Assembly (NCBI RefSeq): GCF_003952425.1
Contig: NZ_CP034449.1
Span: 1,240,001 to 1,304,000, forward strand
Origin: Mesorhizobium sp. M2A.F.Ca.ET.046.03.2.1
Lineage (GTDB): Bacteria; Pseudomonadota; Alphaproteobacteria; Rhizobiales; Rhizobiaceae
Reading direction: 5' to 3'
Length of the DNA stretch: 64,000 nt
A model generated the notes under the pieces. That model saw only the letters and a program-made list of their open reading frames with translations, was not told the DNA's origin and did no database searches. This document shows positions 10,131-18,178 of the stretch, in pieces; the stretch's first letter is position 1, and the number at the start of each line of letters is the position of its first letter. The translations under genes were made by a program, and so were the position numbers.

Positions 10131-11093
10131 ATGGGTGCAAAATACAAGCGTTCCGGTAGCCGAGAGGCTGGCTCAGGCAAGAGCGGGCGCACGGGCGCGA
10201 GCCTTTATCAGGAAATCACAGATCGCATCATCGCCGAGCTGGAGCGCGGCACAGTGCCATGGGTCAAGCCATGGGGCAGTGCGAAGGCCGGTCTCGGCCT
10301 GCCCAGCAACGCGGCCACCGGTCGCCGCTATTGCGGCATCAACATCCTGATCCTTTGGGGCGCCGTCTTCGAGCGCGGGTATGCCAGCCAGAGCTGGCTG
10401 ACCTTCCGGCAGGCTCTCGCGCTTGGCGGCAATGTCAGGAAGGGCGAACACGGCACCACCATCGTCCACGCTGACCGCTTTGTTCCCAAGGAAGAAAAGG
10501 AACGCGCCAAGACGGATGGCGATGAGCCGCACGCCGTCCCCTTTTTGAAGCGCTTCACCGTCTTCAATGTCGCGCAATGCGACAACCTGCCCGAACATCT
10601 CTATGCCGCCGCCGAGCCGCTGCCCGAGCGCCAGATCATCCCGCAGGCCGAGGCGCTGATTCACAGCTGCGGCGCTGACTTCCGCATCGGCGGCGATCGC
10701 GCTTTTTACATGCCGGGCAGCGACTTCATTCAAGTGCCGCCGCAGCCCGCTTTCTTTCACCAGATCGACTATTACCGCACCTGTTTCCACGAGCTTGGCC
10801 ACTGGACCGGCCATCCAACCCGGCTTGCGCGCGACCTTTCCGGCTCCTTCGGCTCGAAGGCCTATGCGCGCGAGGAACTGGTCGCAGAAATCTGCGCAGC
10901 CTTCGTCTGCAGCTCTCTCGGCATCGAGCCGACCGTGCGCCATGCCGACTACATCGGCTCATGGCTCGCCGTGCTGCGCCAGGACAACCGCGCCATATTC
11001 CGCGCCGCCAGCCAAGCCACGAAAGCCGCCGATTTGCTGCTTGGCCTCAACGCCGGCGACGAAGGCAAGCCCCATGACGAGATTGCCGCATGA
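10131..11093 (+). CDS. ArdC-like antirestriction protein (ssDNA-binding and zincin domains)
   Basis: A 320-residue protein with the ArdC layout: an N-terminal ssDNA-binding domain (LYQEITDRIIAELERGTVPW, then KGEHGTTIV) and a C-terminal zincin-like metallopeptidase domain with HELGH at about residues 220-224 and a downstream acidic ligand region (AREELVAEICAAF). ArdC proteins enter recipients with conjugating DNA and protect it from restriction. It leads a same-strand series that continues with DUF2958, ParB, DUF736, a helix-turn-helix protein, TraF and the relaxase, a combination typical of rhizobial ICEs. A targeted-protease role for the zincin domain is possible. Confidence 0.87.
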   Translation: MGAKYKRSGSREAGSGKSGRTGASLYQEITDRIIAELERGTVPWVKPWGSAKAGLGLPSNAATGRRYCGINILILWGAVFERGYASQSWLTFRQALALGGNVRKGEHGTTIVHADRFVPKEEKERAKTDGDEPHAVPFLKRFTVFNVAQCDNLPEHLYAAAEPLPERQIIPQAEALIHSCGADFRIGGDRAFYMPGSDFIQVPPQPAFFHQIDYYRTCFHELGHWTGHPTRLARDLSGSFGSKAYAREELVAEICAAFVCSSLGIEPTVRHADYIGSWLAVLRQDNRAIFRAASQATKAADLLLGLNAGDEGKPHDEIAA

Positions 11094-11138
11094 GCGCGCT
11101 CGATTGGCCATGCACGACCGCCTTGCGCTTCTGACGGC

Positions 11139-11162
11139 GCGCCGAGCGCGCGCGCTCGGCGC
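11139..11162. repeat. Perfect 24-base GC palindrome between ardC-like gene and DUF2958 gene
   Basis: GCGCCGAGCGCG is followed directly by its reverse complement CGCGCTCGGCGC. No T-run follows. It could be a protein-binding site or an RNA hairpin that reduces read-through from the ArdC-like gene. The 140-base gap shows no other feature. Confidence 0.6.
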
Positions 11163-11236
11163 AGAAGCCGCTCGCATCCGCCTGTTTCAAAAAAGCCGCT
11201 CTCAATCAACCCGAACCGTTTTGGAGGAATTCCGCA

Positions 11237-11656
11237 ATGATCCTGATCACCGACGACCTTTGCGCCCGTCTCCTCGCCAATGGCGCCTCCGACACCGAGA
11301 CCGACCATGTTCCGGTCGTAAAACTGTTCGATCCGACCGGGGCAGCAACCTGGCTGTTGAGCGAACTGGACGCCGACGGCGACACGCTGTTCGGCCTTTG
11401 CGATCTCGGCTTCGGCTTTCCCGAACTCGGCAGCGTCAGCCTTGCCGAACTGCAAAGCGTCAAGGGCCGGCTTGGCCTCGGCATCGAGCGCGACCGCTGT
11501 TTCAAGGCCGAGTTTCCGCTCTCCGTCTACGCCGAAGCCGCTCGGCTGTGTTGCCGCATTACCGAGGATGAGCGGCTGCTGCGGCAGGCAGCAGACGCGC
11601 TTGCAAGCCCCCATTCCGAGCTTCCGCCTGACACGGCGGAACAGACGCGCCGCTAG
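11237..11656 (+). CDS. DUF2958 domain protein
   Basis: A 139-residue protein of the DUF2958 family (ILITDDLCARLLANG, VVKLFDPTGAATWLLSELD, and FGLCDLGFGFPELGSVSL are family landmarks). No biochemical role is established. Homologues usually sit beside ArdC-like and ParB genes on proteobacterial ICEs and conjugative plasmids, as here. GGAGGAATT immediately upstream gives a strong ribosome binding site for the ATG. Confidence 0.85.
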   Translation: MILITDDLCARLLANGASDTETDHVPVVKLFDPTGAATWLLSELDADGDTLFGLCDLGFGFPELGSVSLAELQSVKGRLGLGIERDRCFKAEFPLSVYAEAARLCCRITEDERLLRQAADALASPHSELPPDTAEQTRR

Positions 11657-11735
11657 GGCGCGAAAACCGTCCCGCCGCGCCGGCCTTGCGGCCTTTGCGG
11701 CGGGAAAACCTCAACCAGACCGAAGGAGACAGATC

Positions 11736-13465
11736 ATGCAGCTTGCTCATATTCCCCTTGATAGGCTTAACATTTCCGCCCTCAACATGCGCCACGGCAA
11801 ACGCGCGCCGGATATCTCTGACATCCTGCCGTCCGTTCGCGCGCGCGGCGTTCTCGTGCCGCTTCTGGTGCGGCCCAACGGAACGCCGGAAAGCTTCGAA
11901 ATCGTCGCCGGACGGCGACGCTATTTCGCCGCCAAGTCGCTCGCCGACGAGCGCGGCGAGAGCGACGCCTTGCCCTGCGCCATCATGGAGGACGGCGACG
12001 ACGCCGATGCGCTCGAAGCCTCGCTCATCGAAAACATCGCGCGCCTCGACCCCGACGAGGTCTCGCAATGGGAAACCTTCTCGCGGCTGATCAAAGAAGG
12101 CCGCTCCATTGCCGACATCGCCGCCACCTTCGGCGTCAGCGAGCTTCAGGTGAAGCGCATCCTGGCACTTGGCGAGCTTCTGCCCAAAATCCGCGAAGCC
12201 TACCGCCGCGAGGAACTCGACGCCGAGACGGCGCGCTATCTCACCATGGCTTCGAAAGCGCAGCAGAAGGACTGGCTGGCGCTTTATGCCGACCCCGAGC
12301 AATACGCGCCGCGCGGCTACCAGCTGAAACAATGGCTGTTCGGCGGCCAGTCGATTTCCACCAAGGTGGCGCTTTTCGCCATCGAGGACTATCCCGGCCT
12401 CATCGTCTCTGATCTCTTCGGTGAGGACAGCTATTTTGGCGATGCCGACCTGTTCTGGCTCAAGCAGAACGAGGCGATCGCGGCCAGACGCGACGCCTAT
12501 ATCGAGGCCGGATGGAGCGAAGTGACGCTGCTCGAACCGGGGCAGTATTTCCATTCTTGGGACCACGAAAAAACCCCGAAGAAGAAGGGCGGCAAGGTCG
12601 TCATCACCGTCTCGCATCGCGGCGAGGTCGAGTGTCACGAGGGCTGGCTGTCGCGCAAGGAAGCGCGGCGCGCCCGCGCCGATGGCGAGGGCGGCGAGCC
12701 GGACGAACAGGTCGTCAAACCGTCGCGGCCTGAGCTCACCGGCCCGATGCAGAACTATGTCGATCTGCATCGCCATGCCGCCGTGCGCGCCACCTTGCTC
12801 GACCATCCCGCTATCGCCATGCGCCTCATGGTGGCGCATGCGATTGCCGGCTCAAGCCTGTGGCAGGTGCGCCGCGAGCCGCAGCGCCCGGCGAACGAGA
12901 CGGTCGCCGCCAGCCTCGCCGCCTGCAAGGCCGAAGCGGCCTTCGCCGAGAAGCGGCGCGAGGTTTGGCGCTGATTGGGCAAGCGGATGCCGATGGCCCG
13001 CTCGCCGGCGGCCATGGCGACGCCTTCGTTCTCGCCGGCTTCTTTGCCCGTCTGCTGGCGCTCTCCGATGACGTCGTCCTGCGCGTTCTCAGCCTTGTCA
13101 TGGCCGAGACCCTCGAAGCCGGCAGTGCCGTCATCGAGGCGCTTGGGCATAATCTGAACGTCGACATGGCTGCTTCCTGGCAGGCGGACGAGGCGTTCTT
13201 CGAGCTACTGCGCGACAAGGAAGTCGCCAATGCCATGCTCACCGACATCGGTGGCAAGCCCGTCGCCGACGGCAATGTTTCGCAGAAGGTCAAGACGCAA
13301 AAGAAGATCATCCGCGACTTCCTTGCCGGCGAGAACGGTCGCGAGAAGGTGGAAAGCTGGCTGCCGCGCTGGATGAAATTCCCCGCCGAAAGCTACACAG
13401 CGCGCGGCGGCTTCCGCACCGCCGATCAGTGGGCCAAGGTCCGGCACCTGTTCGTGTCGGAGTGA
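11736..13465 (+). pseudogene. ParB-family protein of the conjugation module, split by a one-base frameshift
   Basis: The N-terminal part (413 codons to the TGA at 12974) has a ParB nuclease/partition fold: RGVLVPLLVRPNG, EIVAGRRRYFAAKSLADE, LIENIARLDPDEVSQWETF and a helix-turn-helix at SIADIAATFGVSELQVKRIL. Family members in these modules run to about 570-700 residues, and the missing C-terminal part is present in the -1 frame to 13465 (GSAVIEALGHNLNVDMAAS, KSAxE-type tail, FRTADQWAKVRHLFVSE). Restoring one T in the run at 12964-12966 joins the two frames. The start is ATG 11736, behind GAAGGAGAC. Either the gene is broken or the run is a sequencing error; the C-terminal half could otherwise only be made by reinitiation. 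Confidence 0.8.
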
Positions 13466-14001
13466 CCGGCCAAGCCTCGAGCGGCGGCATTTCGAAAGCC
13501 GCCGCTTGGGGCACCTCTCGGGCAGAACCGGTCGCACTTTCGCGATTTTTGCAGCGCACTGCCGGCGGTGGTCCAACGCACATCGATGCCCTTCGCCAGC
13601 CCTGTGCCAGGCCCGAATGCGCGCCGAGCGCCACACGGGGTTAGGCACGTCGTCGCTGGCTGCGGTGCCTGAACCCGTGCCAAGCCCGGTACCGCCATGT
13701 TGCTTGGGGATCGTGCCAGCCGATCGCGCGATCTGTCTCCCAAGCGTCTTTCAGGACCATTTCCCTGCGGTTGGCTTGTCGACCTATGGGCGGTTCCGGC
13801 CCGCCCGAAACCCTCGGCCAGCAGCTTTTTTCCCCGCCGCCCATGGCGGCTTCCTCGCGCCCGCTTCGCTCCAAAAAAGCCGCCCGCTCGGGTCCTGCGC
13901 TGCCGCTGCGGCCCTGTCGGGTTCAGACGGGCCGGACGCGCCCATCACGGTCCGCCATCGCAGGGGAATGGTCCCCGGCGACAGCAAAACAGGAGACTAA
14001 C
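13466..14001. other. Intergenic stretch, no gene seen
   Basis: About 540 GC-rich bases with no convincing coding frame. Imperfect inverted segments such as GCCGCCCATGGCGGC occur near 13838-13852. The end carries GACAGCAAAACAGGAGACTA, the ribosome binding site region of the DUF736 gene. Confidence 0.5.
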
Positions 14002-14325
14002 ATGACCGCGATCGGATACGTCACCAAGCAGGAAAACGGCGGCTACAAGGGCCAGCTCAAGACGCTCAGCGTCCGCGCCGACATCGACATCGTGCCCAAC
14101 CAGGGCAAGACCGCCGACAATCATCCAGACTTCCGGGTGCTGACGCAAGGCGTCGAAGTCGGCGCCGGCTGGACCCGCATCGGCGAGGCTTCCGGCAAGG
14201 ACTATGTGAGCCTGTCGATCGCCGCCCCGGAGTTCGGTCCGCGCAAGCTCTACGCCAATCTCGGCCGCGCCGCCGGCCAGGACGATGACGACACCTACGC
14301 CATCATCTGGAACCCCGTCGACTAA
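14002..14325 (+). CDS. DUF736 family protein
   Basis: A 107-residue protein of the DUF736 family, recognised by MTAIGYVTKQENGGYKGQL at the start and PEFGPRKLYANLGRAAGQDD near the end. Function unknown; the family is a near-constant neighbour of the TraF and relaxase genes in alphaproteobacterial ICEs and plasmids. The start follows AGGAGAC at the usual distance. A strong hairpin follows the gene. Confidence 0.87.
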   Translation: MTAIGYVTKQENGGYKGQLKTLSVRADIDIVPNQGKTADNHPDFRVLTQGVEVGAGWTRIGEASGKDYVSLSIAAPEFGPRKLYANLGRAAGQDDDDTYAIIWNPVD

Positions 14326-14339
14326 AACGGCGGAGCTCC

Positions 14340-14369
14340 GAGCCCCGCGCCGCCACCGGCGCGGGGCTC
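14340..14369. other. Strong hairpin after the DUF736 gene
   Basis: GAGCCCCGCGCCG pairs perfectly with CGGCGCGGGGCTC around a four-base loop. There is no U-tract, so it may slow or partly stop transcription between the DUF736 gene and the probable rdfS rather than be a full terminator. Confidence 0.6.
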
Positions 14370-14475
14370 ATCCCAAGAGCGGCGAAAACTCGCCCCCGAC
14401 TCTTCGCCCGTCCCCGCAGCGACCTCGCTCGCCCATCCTCTCCATTGCTTCTCCTTAAGCGACACGAGGACAATC

Positions 14476-14736
14476 ATGGACGACGAAAACGAACGCGCCG
14501 CCCGCGCCAAGAAGGGCAGCCCGTTTCTCAATACCGCGCAAGCAGCCTTCTATATCGGCCTCTCCCAGCGCACGCTCGAAAAGATGCGGCTCAAGGGCGG
14601 CGGCCCGAAATTCCGCAAGCACGGCCGCTATGTCCGCTATCACATCGACGAGCTCGACGAATGGTCGAAAGGCCATCCGCACTACGGCGCTCCCAAAGCC
14701 GGTTCCACGCCGGCCGACGATGGGGGCCGCTCATGA
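14476..14736 (+). CDS. rdfS: Probable RdfS, excisionase (recombination directionality factor)
   Basis: An 86-residue protein with one winged helix-turn-helix of the MerR/excisionase type (FLNTAQAAFYIGLSQRTLEKM, then KFRKHGRYVRYHIDELDEW). In Mesorhizobium symbiosis ICEs the excisionase RdfS is a small protein of this type encoded just upstream of traF and rlxS, and this gene has that size and position. RdfS directs the integrase IntS toward excision and promotes transfer. The stop overlaps the traF start (ATGA), so the two are translationally coupled. The symbol rests on context; other HTH_17 proteins would look alike. Confidence 0.7.
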   Translation: MDDENERAARAKKGSPFLNTAQAAFYIGLSQRTLEKMRLKGGGPKFRKHGRYVRYHIDELDEWSKGHPHYGAPKAGSTPADDGGRS

Positions 14737-15281
14737 GCCGGCGTCCTTTTCTGCGCATCATCGGCTCCGGCCTGCGCCGCGTTCGCGCCCGCAAGACGAT
14801 CGCCATTGCCACGATTGGCCTCAGCCTTTTAGGCTTCACCACGTTCGCAAAACCCACGCCCTGGCTGGTCTGGAACGCCTCGGCCAGCGCGCCGATCGGC
14901 CTCTATCGCATCGCTACGGGCACGCCGGCGCTGGGCGATCTGGTGCTCGTCCGCCCGCCTGATTACGTGGCGTATCTGGCGGCCCAACGCGGCTATCTGC
15001 CTGGCAATGTGGCGCTGGTCAAACGCCTTGCCGCACTGCCAGGCGAGCATGTCTGCGCCTTCCATGACGCCATCATCATCGGCGGCGACATCGTCGCGCG
15101 CCGGCTCAAGATCGACGCCCAAGGCCGGCCCTTGCCATGGTGGAACGGCTGCCGGGCACTCACCAAGGACGAGGTGTTCCTGCTCGGCAACGAGACCAAT
15201 CGCTCCTTCGACAGCCGCTATTTCGGGCCGGTGCCGGCCCAAAAAATCATCGGGAGGCTCGTGCCGCTATGGACCGAGTGA
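14733..15281 (+). CDS. traF: TraF, conjugal-transfer S26-type peptidase
   Basis: A 182-residue S26 family serine peptidase with one N-terminal membrane segment (about residues 22-40). The catalytic Ser lies in NASASAPIGLYR and the Lys in ALVKRLAALPG, and the C-terminal box FLLGNETNRSFDSRYFGPV is standard for TraF. TraF proteins mature the conjugative pilin, for instance by cyclisation. It starts within the rdfS stop codon and its end overlaps the next gene's start by 13 bases. Confidence 0.9.
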   Translation: MSRRPFLRIIGSGLRRVRARKTIAIATIGLSLLGFTTFAKPTPWLVWNASASAPIGLYRIATGTPALGDLVLVRPPDYVAYLAAQRGYLPGNVALVKRLAALPGEHVCAFHDAIIIGGDIVARRLKIDAQGRPLPWWNGCRALTKDEVFLLGNETNRSFDSRYFGPVPAQKIIGRLVPLWTE

Positions 15282-15952
15282 CCCTCCTGATGTTGGGCAT
15301 GATCGCCACCGCGCCATGCGCCTTTTCCGCCTCGACCGGCGCCGAGCCGGTCGCCATCTCCCAAAGTCCGCAGCTTGGAAAGTGGCAGAAGTTCGTCGCG
15401 GAAGCCAGCCGGCGTTTTCGTGTTCCGCAGGCCTGGATCCGCGCCGTCATGAATGCCGAAAGCGGCGGCAACACCATGCGCGACGGCCGCCCCATCACCT
15501 CTCGCGCCGGCGCCATTGGCCTCATGCAGGTGATGCCCGCCACCTATGCGGAGATGCGCGTGGCCAATGGTCTCGGCCCAAATCCGCACGATCCGCGCGA
15601 CAATATTCTGGCCGGCACCGCCTATCTGCGAGCCATGTATGACCGCTTCGGATTCCCCGGCCTCTTCGCCGCCTACAACGCAGGCCCCGGGCGCTACGAA
15701 GGGTATTTGAAGCACGGCAAGCCATTGCCCAAAGAGACCGTCGATTACCTGGAGCAGCTCAGGGCGGCGGGGATTTCGGCCACCGACATGAAGCAATTCA
15801 AGGGCAAATCTGTCGCTCCGGAGGGGCCAAAGGCACCCTCGGGGCGCTCGTTGTTCTTCCTCCACGACCGTGTTCGCGCCGGCATGCGAAACGGCGATCT
15901 CTTCGTGCCGCTTGGCAAGGATGGCATGCGGCCAAAGGAGCCACATGGCTAG
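15269..15952 (+). CDS. Lytic transglycosylase of the conjugation module
   Basis: A 227-residue secreted protein with a signal peptide (residues 1-20) and an SLT/goose-lysozyme fold: WIRAVMNAESGGN carries the catalytic Glu, followed by SRAGAIGLMQVMPATYAEM and AGTAYLRAMYDRFG then FAAYNAGPGRYEGYL. It would open peptidoglycan locally for the mating machinery. The start ATG at 15269 overlaps traF, giving tight coupling. The C-terminal 60 residues are not conserved family sequence. Confidence 0.9.
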   Translation: MDRVTLLMLGMIATAPCAFSASTGAEPVAISQSPQLGKWQKFVAEASRRFRVPQAWIRAVMNAESGGNTMRDGRPITSRAGAIGLMQVMPATYAEMRVANGLGPNPHDPRDNILAGTAYLRAMYDRFGFPGLFAAYNAGPGRYEGYLKHGKPLPKETVDYLEQLRAAGISATDMKQFKGKSVAPEGPKAPSGRSLFFLHDRVRAGMRNGDLFVPLGKDGMRPKEPHG

Positions 15953-15979
15953 GAGTTTGGGGCGGTGGCGCGCGACAAG

Positions 15980-16013
15980 GGCAAGGCGCGTGAGGCAAGG
16001 CGCGTAAGGCAAG
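15980..16013 (+). repeat. Tandem 14-base repeats upstream of the relaxase gene
   Basis: GGCAAGGCGCGTGA at 15980, GGCAAGGCGCGTAA at 15994 and a partial third GGCAAG at 16008 lie head to tail in the 190-base gap between the transglycosylase and relaxase genes. Short iterons beside a relaxase gene can belong to a transfer origin, but this is inference. Confidence 0.6.
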
Positions 16014-16143
16014 ATAAAGGCACCGCCTCTTTGAGGTGGTGAAGTCTTTGTCTGCACATCGTTTTTCCAGGAGGCAGTTTGCGGCGCCAGGAGGCTGCGG
16101 CGCCTAAGCGGTTGATCTGGCTTTGGATTACCCGGAGGCCGGG

Positions 16144-18111
16144 ATGCAGGATGATGAGTTCCGACCGAAGCTCGGGAAAATAGGCTCCCGCGGTTCGAAG
16201 GCCGGCAAACGCTATGCCGGTCAGGTTCGGGCCGCGATCAACAGGGCCGGCGGCCGGCCGCAGCGCGGTGGTCGCTTCACCGGAAGCCGTACAGGGCGCG
16301 GCGGGGCGGCGGCTGCGCTGCTGAAATCGCGCGATCGCTATGCCGCCTTCCGCCAGCGGCGGGTCGTCGTCAAAGCCCGCTTCGTCAAGCTCGCCGGCAA
16401 GGGCGCGGACGGGGCGCGTGCGCATCTGCGCTATCTCCAGCGCGACGGCGTCACCCGCGAAGGCGAAGCTGGCGAGCTCTATGGCGGCGATAGCGACCGC
16501 ATCGATGGTAAGGCGTTTGCCGATCGCACTGATGGCGACCGCCATCAGTTCCGCTTCATAGTCGCACCAGAAGACGGCATCGAGTATGAGGACCTGAAGC
16601 CGCTGACTCGACGTCTGATGGCTCAGGTGGAAGAGGACCTCGGGACCAAGCTCGACTGGGTCGCGGTCGACCATTTCAACACCGGCCATCCGCATACGCA
16701 TATCATCGTGCGCGGCAAGGACGATCGCGGCGAGAACCTCGTCATCGCAAGGCAGTATGTCTCGAGTGGAATCCGCGAGCGCGCGGCAGAGCTGGTCAGC
16801 CTCGACCTTGGACCTCGCACCGATCGCGAGATCGAACAGCGCCTGCGCCAGGAAATGGAGCAGGAACGCTTTACCAGCATCGACCGGCAACTGCTGCGCA
16901 TGCGTGACGATGACGGTCTTGTTTCGACGAACGGCCGCGACACCTTTCGCCAGACGCTGCACCAGGGTCGCTTGCGAAAGCTCGAGCGGATGGGCTTGGC
17001 TGATGAAGTCGGCCCGGGCCGCTGGCGACTCGAGGGCGAGCTGGAAACCACCCTGCGGCGCATCGGCGAGCGCGGCGACATCATCAAGACCATGCATCGC
17101 GAGCTGGCCGGCAAGGGGCTCACGCGCAGTGCCGCCGACTGCGTGATCCACGATCGATCCGGCGAGGCGGCACAGCCCGTCGTCGGCCGCGTCGTGGCGC
17201 GCGGGCTCGCCGACGAAATCAATGACCGGCAATACCTTGTCGTCGACGGAGTTGACGGTAAAAGCCATTGGATCGACATCGGCAAAGGTGAGGCCACCGA
17301 ACCCACGCCCGAAGGCTGCATCGTGTGTGCCACCCCGAGGAGCACCGAGCCGAGGCAGGTCGACCGTACTGTCGCCGAGATCGCCGCCGCCCATGGCGGC
17401 CATTACGACGTGGATATCCATTTGAAGCACGACAAATCCGCCACCGAGAGCTTTGCGCAAACGCATGTCCGTCGATTGGAGGCGATCCGGCGCGCCATCG
17501 GCGGCGTGGAGCGCGAGCCGGACGGCACCTGGATCATCGCGACGGACCATCTCGATCGCGTCTGCGACTACGAGCGCCAGCGGGCCAGGACCGAGCCCGT
17601 CACCGTCGAGAAGCTCACTTCGATGCCCCTGGAGCGGCAGGTCGGCTTTGACGGCGCCACCTGGCTCGACCGCGAGCTGGTCTCCGATATGCCGGGATCG
17701 TTGCACAACTCCGGCTTTGGCCGTGACGTCCGGGAAGCGCAAGCCCGCCGGCGGCAATGGCTGATCGCGCAAGACCTCGCGCGCGAAGAGCAGGATCGGA
17801 TCGTTTACCGCGCCAACATGCTTTCGATCCTGCGGCAGCGTGAGTTGAACCGTGTGGCTGGCCAACTATCGGACGAACTTGGACTGTCGTATTCCGAAGC
17901 CAAGCCTGGGGTTCGGATAGCAGGCAGGCTGCGCGAAAAGTTGGAGCTTGCCAGCGGCAAATATGCCGTCATCGAGAAATCGCGCGAGTTCACGCTGGTA
18001 CCATGGCGGCCTGTGCTCGATCGACACCTCGGTAAGGAGGTGTCCGGGATCGTGCGCGGTGAAGGGATTTCCTGGACCCTCGGGCGGCAGAGGAGCGGGC
18101 CAAGCGTGTGA
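16144..18111 (+). CDS. rlxS: RlxS-type relaxase (DUF3363 mobilisation protein)
   Basis: A 655-residue relaxase of the VirD2/TraI-like group with a C-terminal DUF3363 region. The three-histidine metal motif is H182, H184 and H186 in TGHPHTHIIVRG, and the RAHLRYLQRDGV segment near residue 100 belongs to the relaxase fold. The probable nucleophile tyrosine could not be assigned by eye. It would nick the transfer origin and lead the strand into the recipient. Position after rdfS, traF and a transglycosylase matches RlxS of Mesorhizobium symbiosis ICEs. The ATG at 16144 is chosen; an upstream TTG at 16123 is in frame. Confidence 0.85.
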   Translation: MQDDEFRPKLGKIGSRGSKAGKRYAGQVRAAINRAGGRPQRGGRFTGSRTGRGGAAAALLKSRDRYAAFRQRRVVVKARFVKLAGKGADGARAHLRYLQRDGVTREGEAGELYGGDSDRIDGKAFADRTDGDRHQFRFIVAPEDGIEYEDLKPLTRRLMAQVEEDLGTKLDWVAVDHFNTGHPHTHIIVRGKDDRGENLVIARQYVSSGIRERAAELVSLDLGPRTDREIEQRLRQEMEQERFTSIDRQLLRMRDDDGLVSTNGRDTFRQTLHQGRLRKLERMGLADEVGPGRWRLEGELETTLRRIGERGDIIKTMHRELAGKGLTRSAADCVIHDRSGEAAQPVVGRVVARGLADEINDRQYLVVDGVDGKSHWIDIGKGEATEPTPEGCIVCATPRSTEPRQVDRTVAEIAAAHGGHYDVDIHLKHDKSATESFAQTHVRRLEAIRRAIGGVEREPDGTWIIATDHLDRVCDYERQRARTEPVTVEKLTSMPLERQVGFDGATWLDRELVSDMPGSLHNSGFGRDVREAQARRRQWLIAQDLAREEQDRIVYRANMLSILRQRELNRVAGQLSDELGLSYSEAKPGVRIAGRLREKLELASGKYAVIEKSREFTLVPWRPVLDRHLGKEVSGIVRGEGISWTLGRQRSGPSV

Positions 18112-18178
18112 TAGTGGCGCCCCCATCGTCACGTCGCACAAGCCGCCGCCCTGCGGCAAGGGAGACGTCCGCGTCTGC

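Noticed and set aside
11559..12839. 426-codon frame opposite the parB-like gene
   Set aside because: Antisense shadow of a well-supported coding region with no family match.
15949..17865. 638-codon frame opposite the relaxase gene
   Set aside because: It mirrors the relaxase codons and shows no domain; the relaxase has the three-histidine motif.
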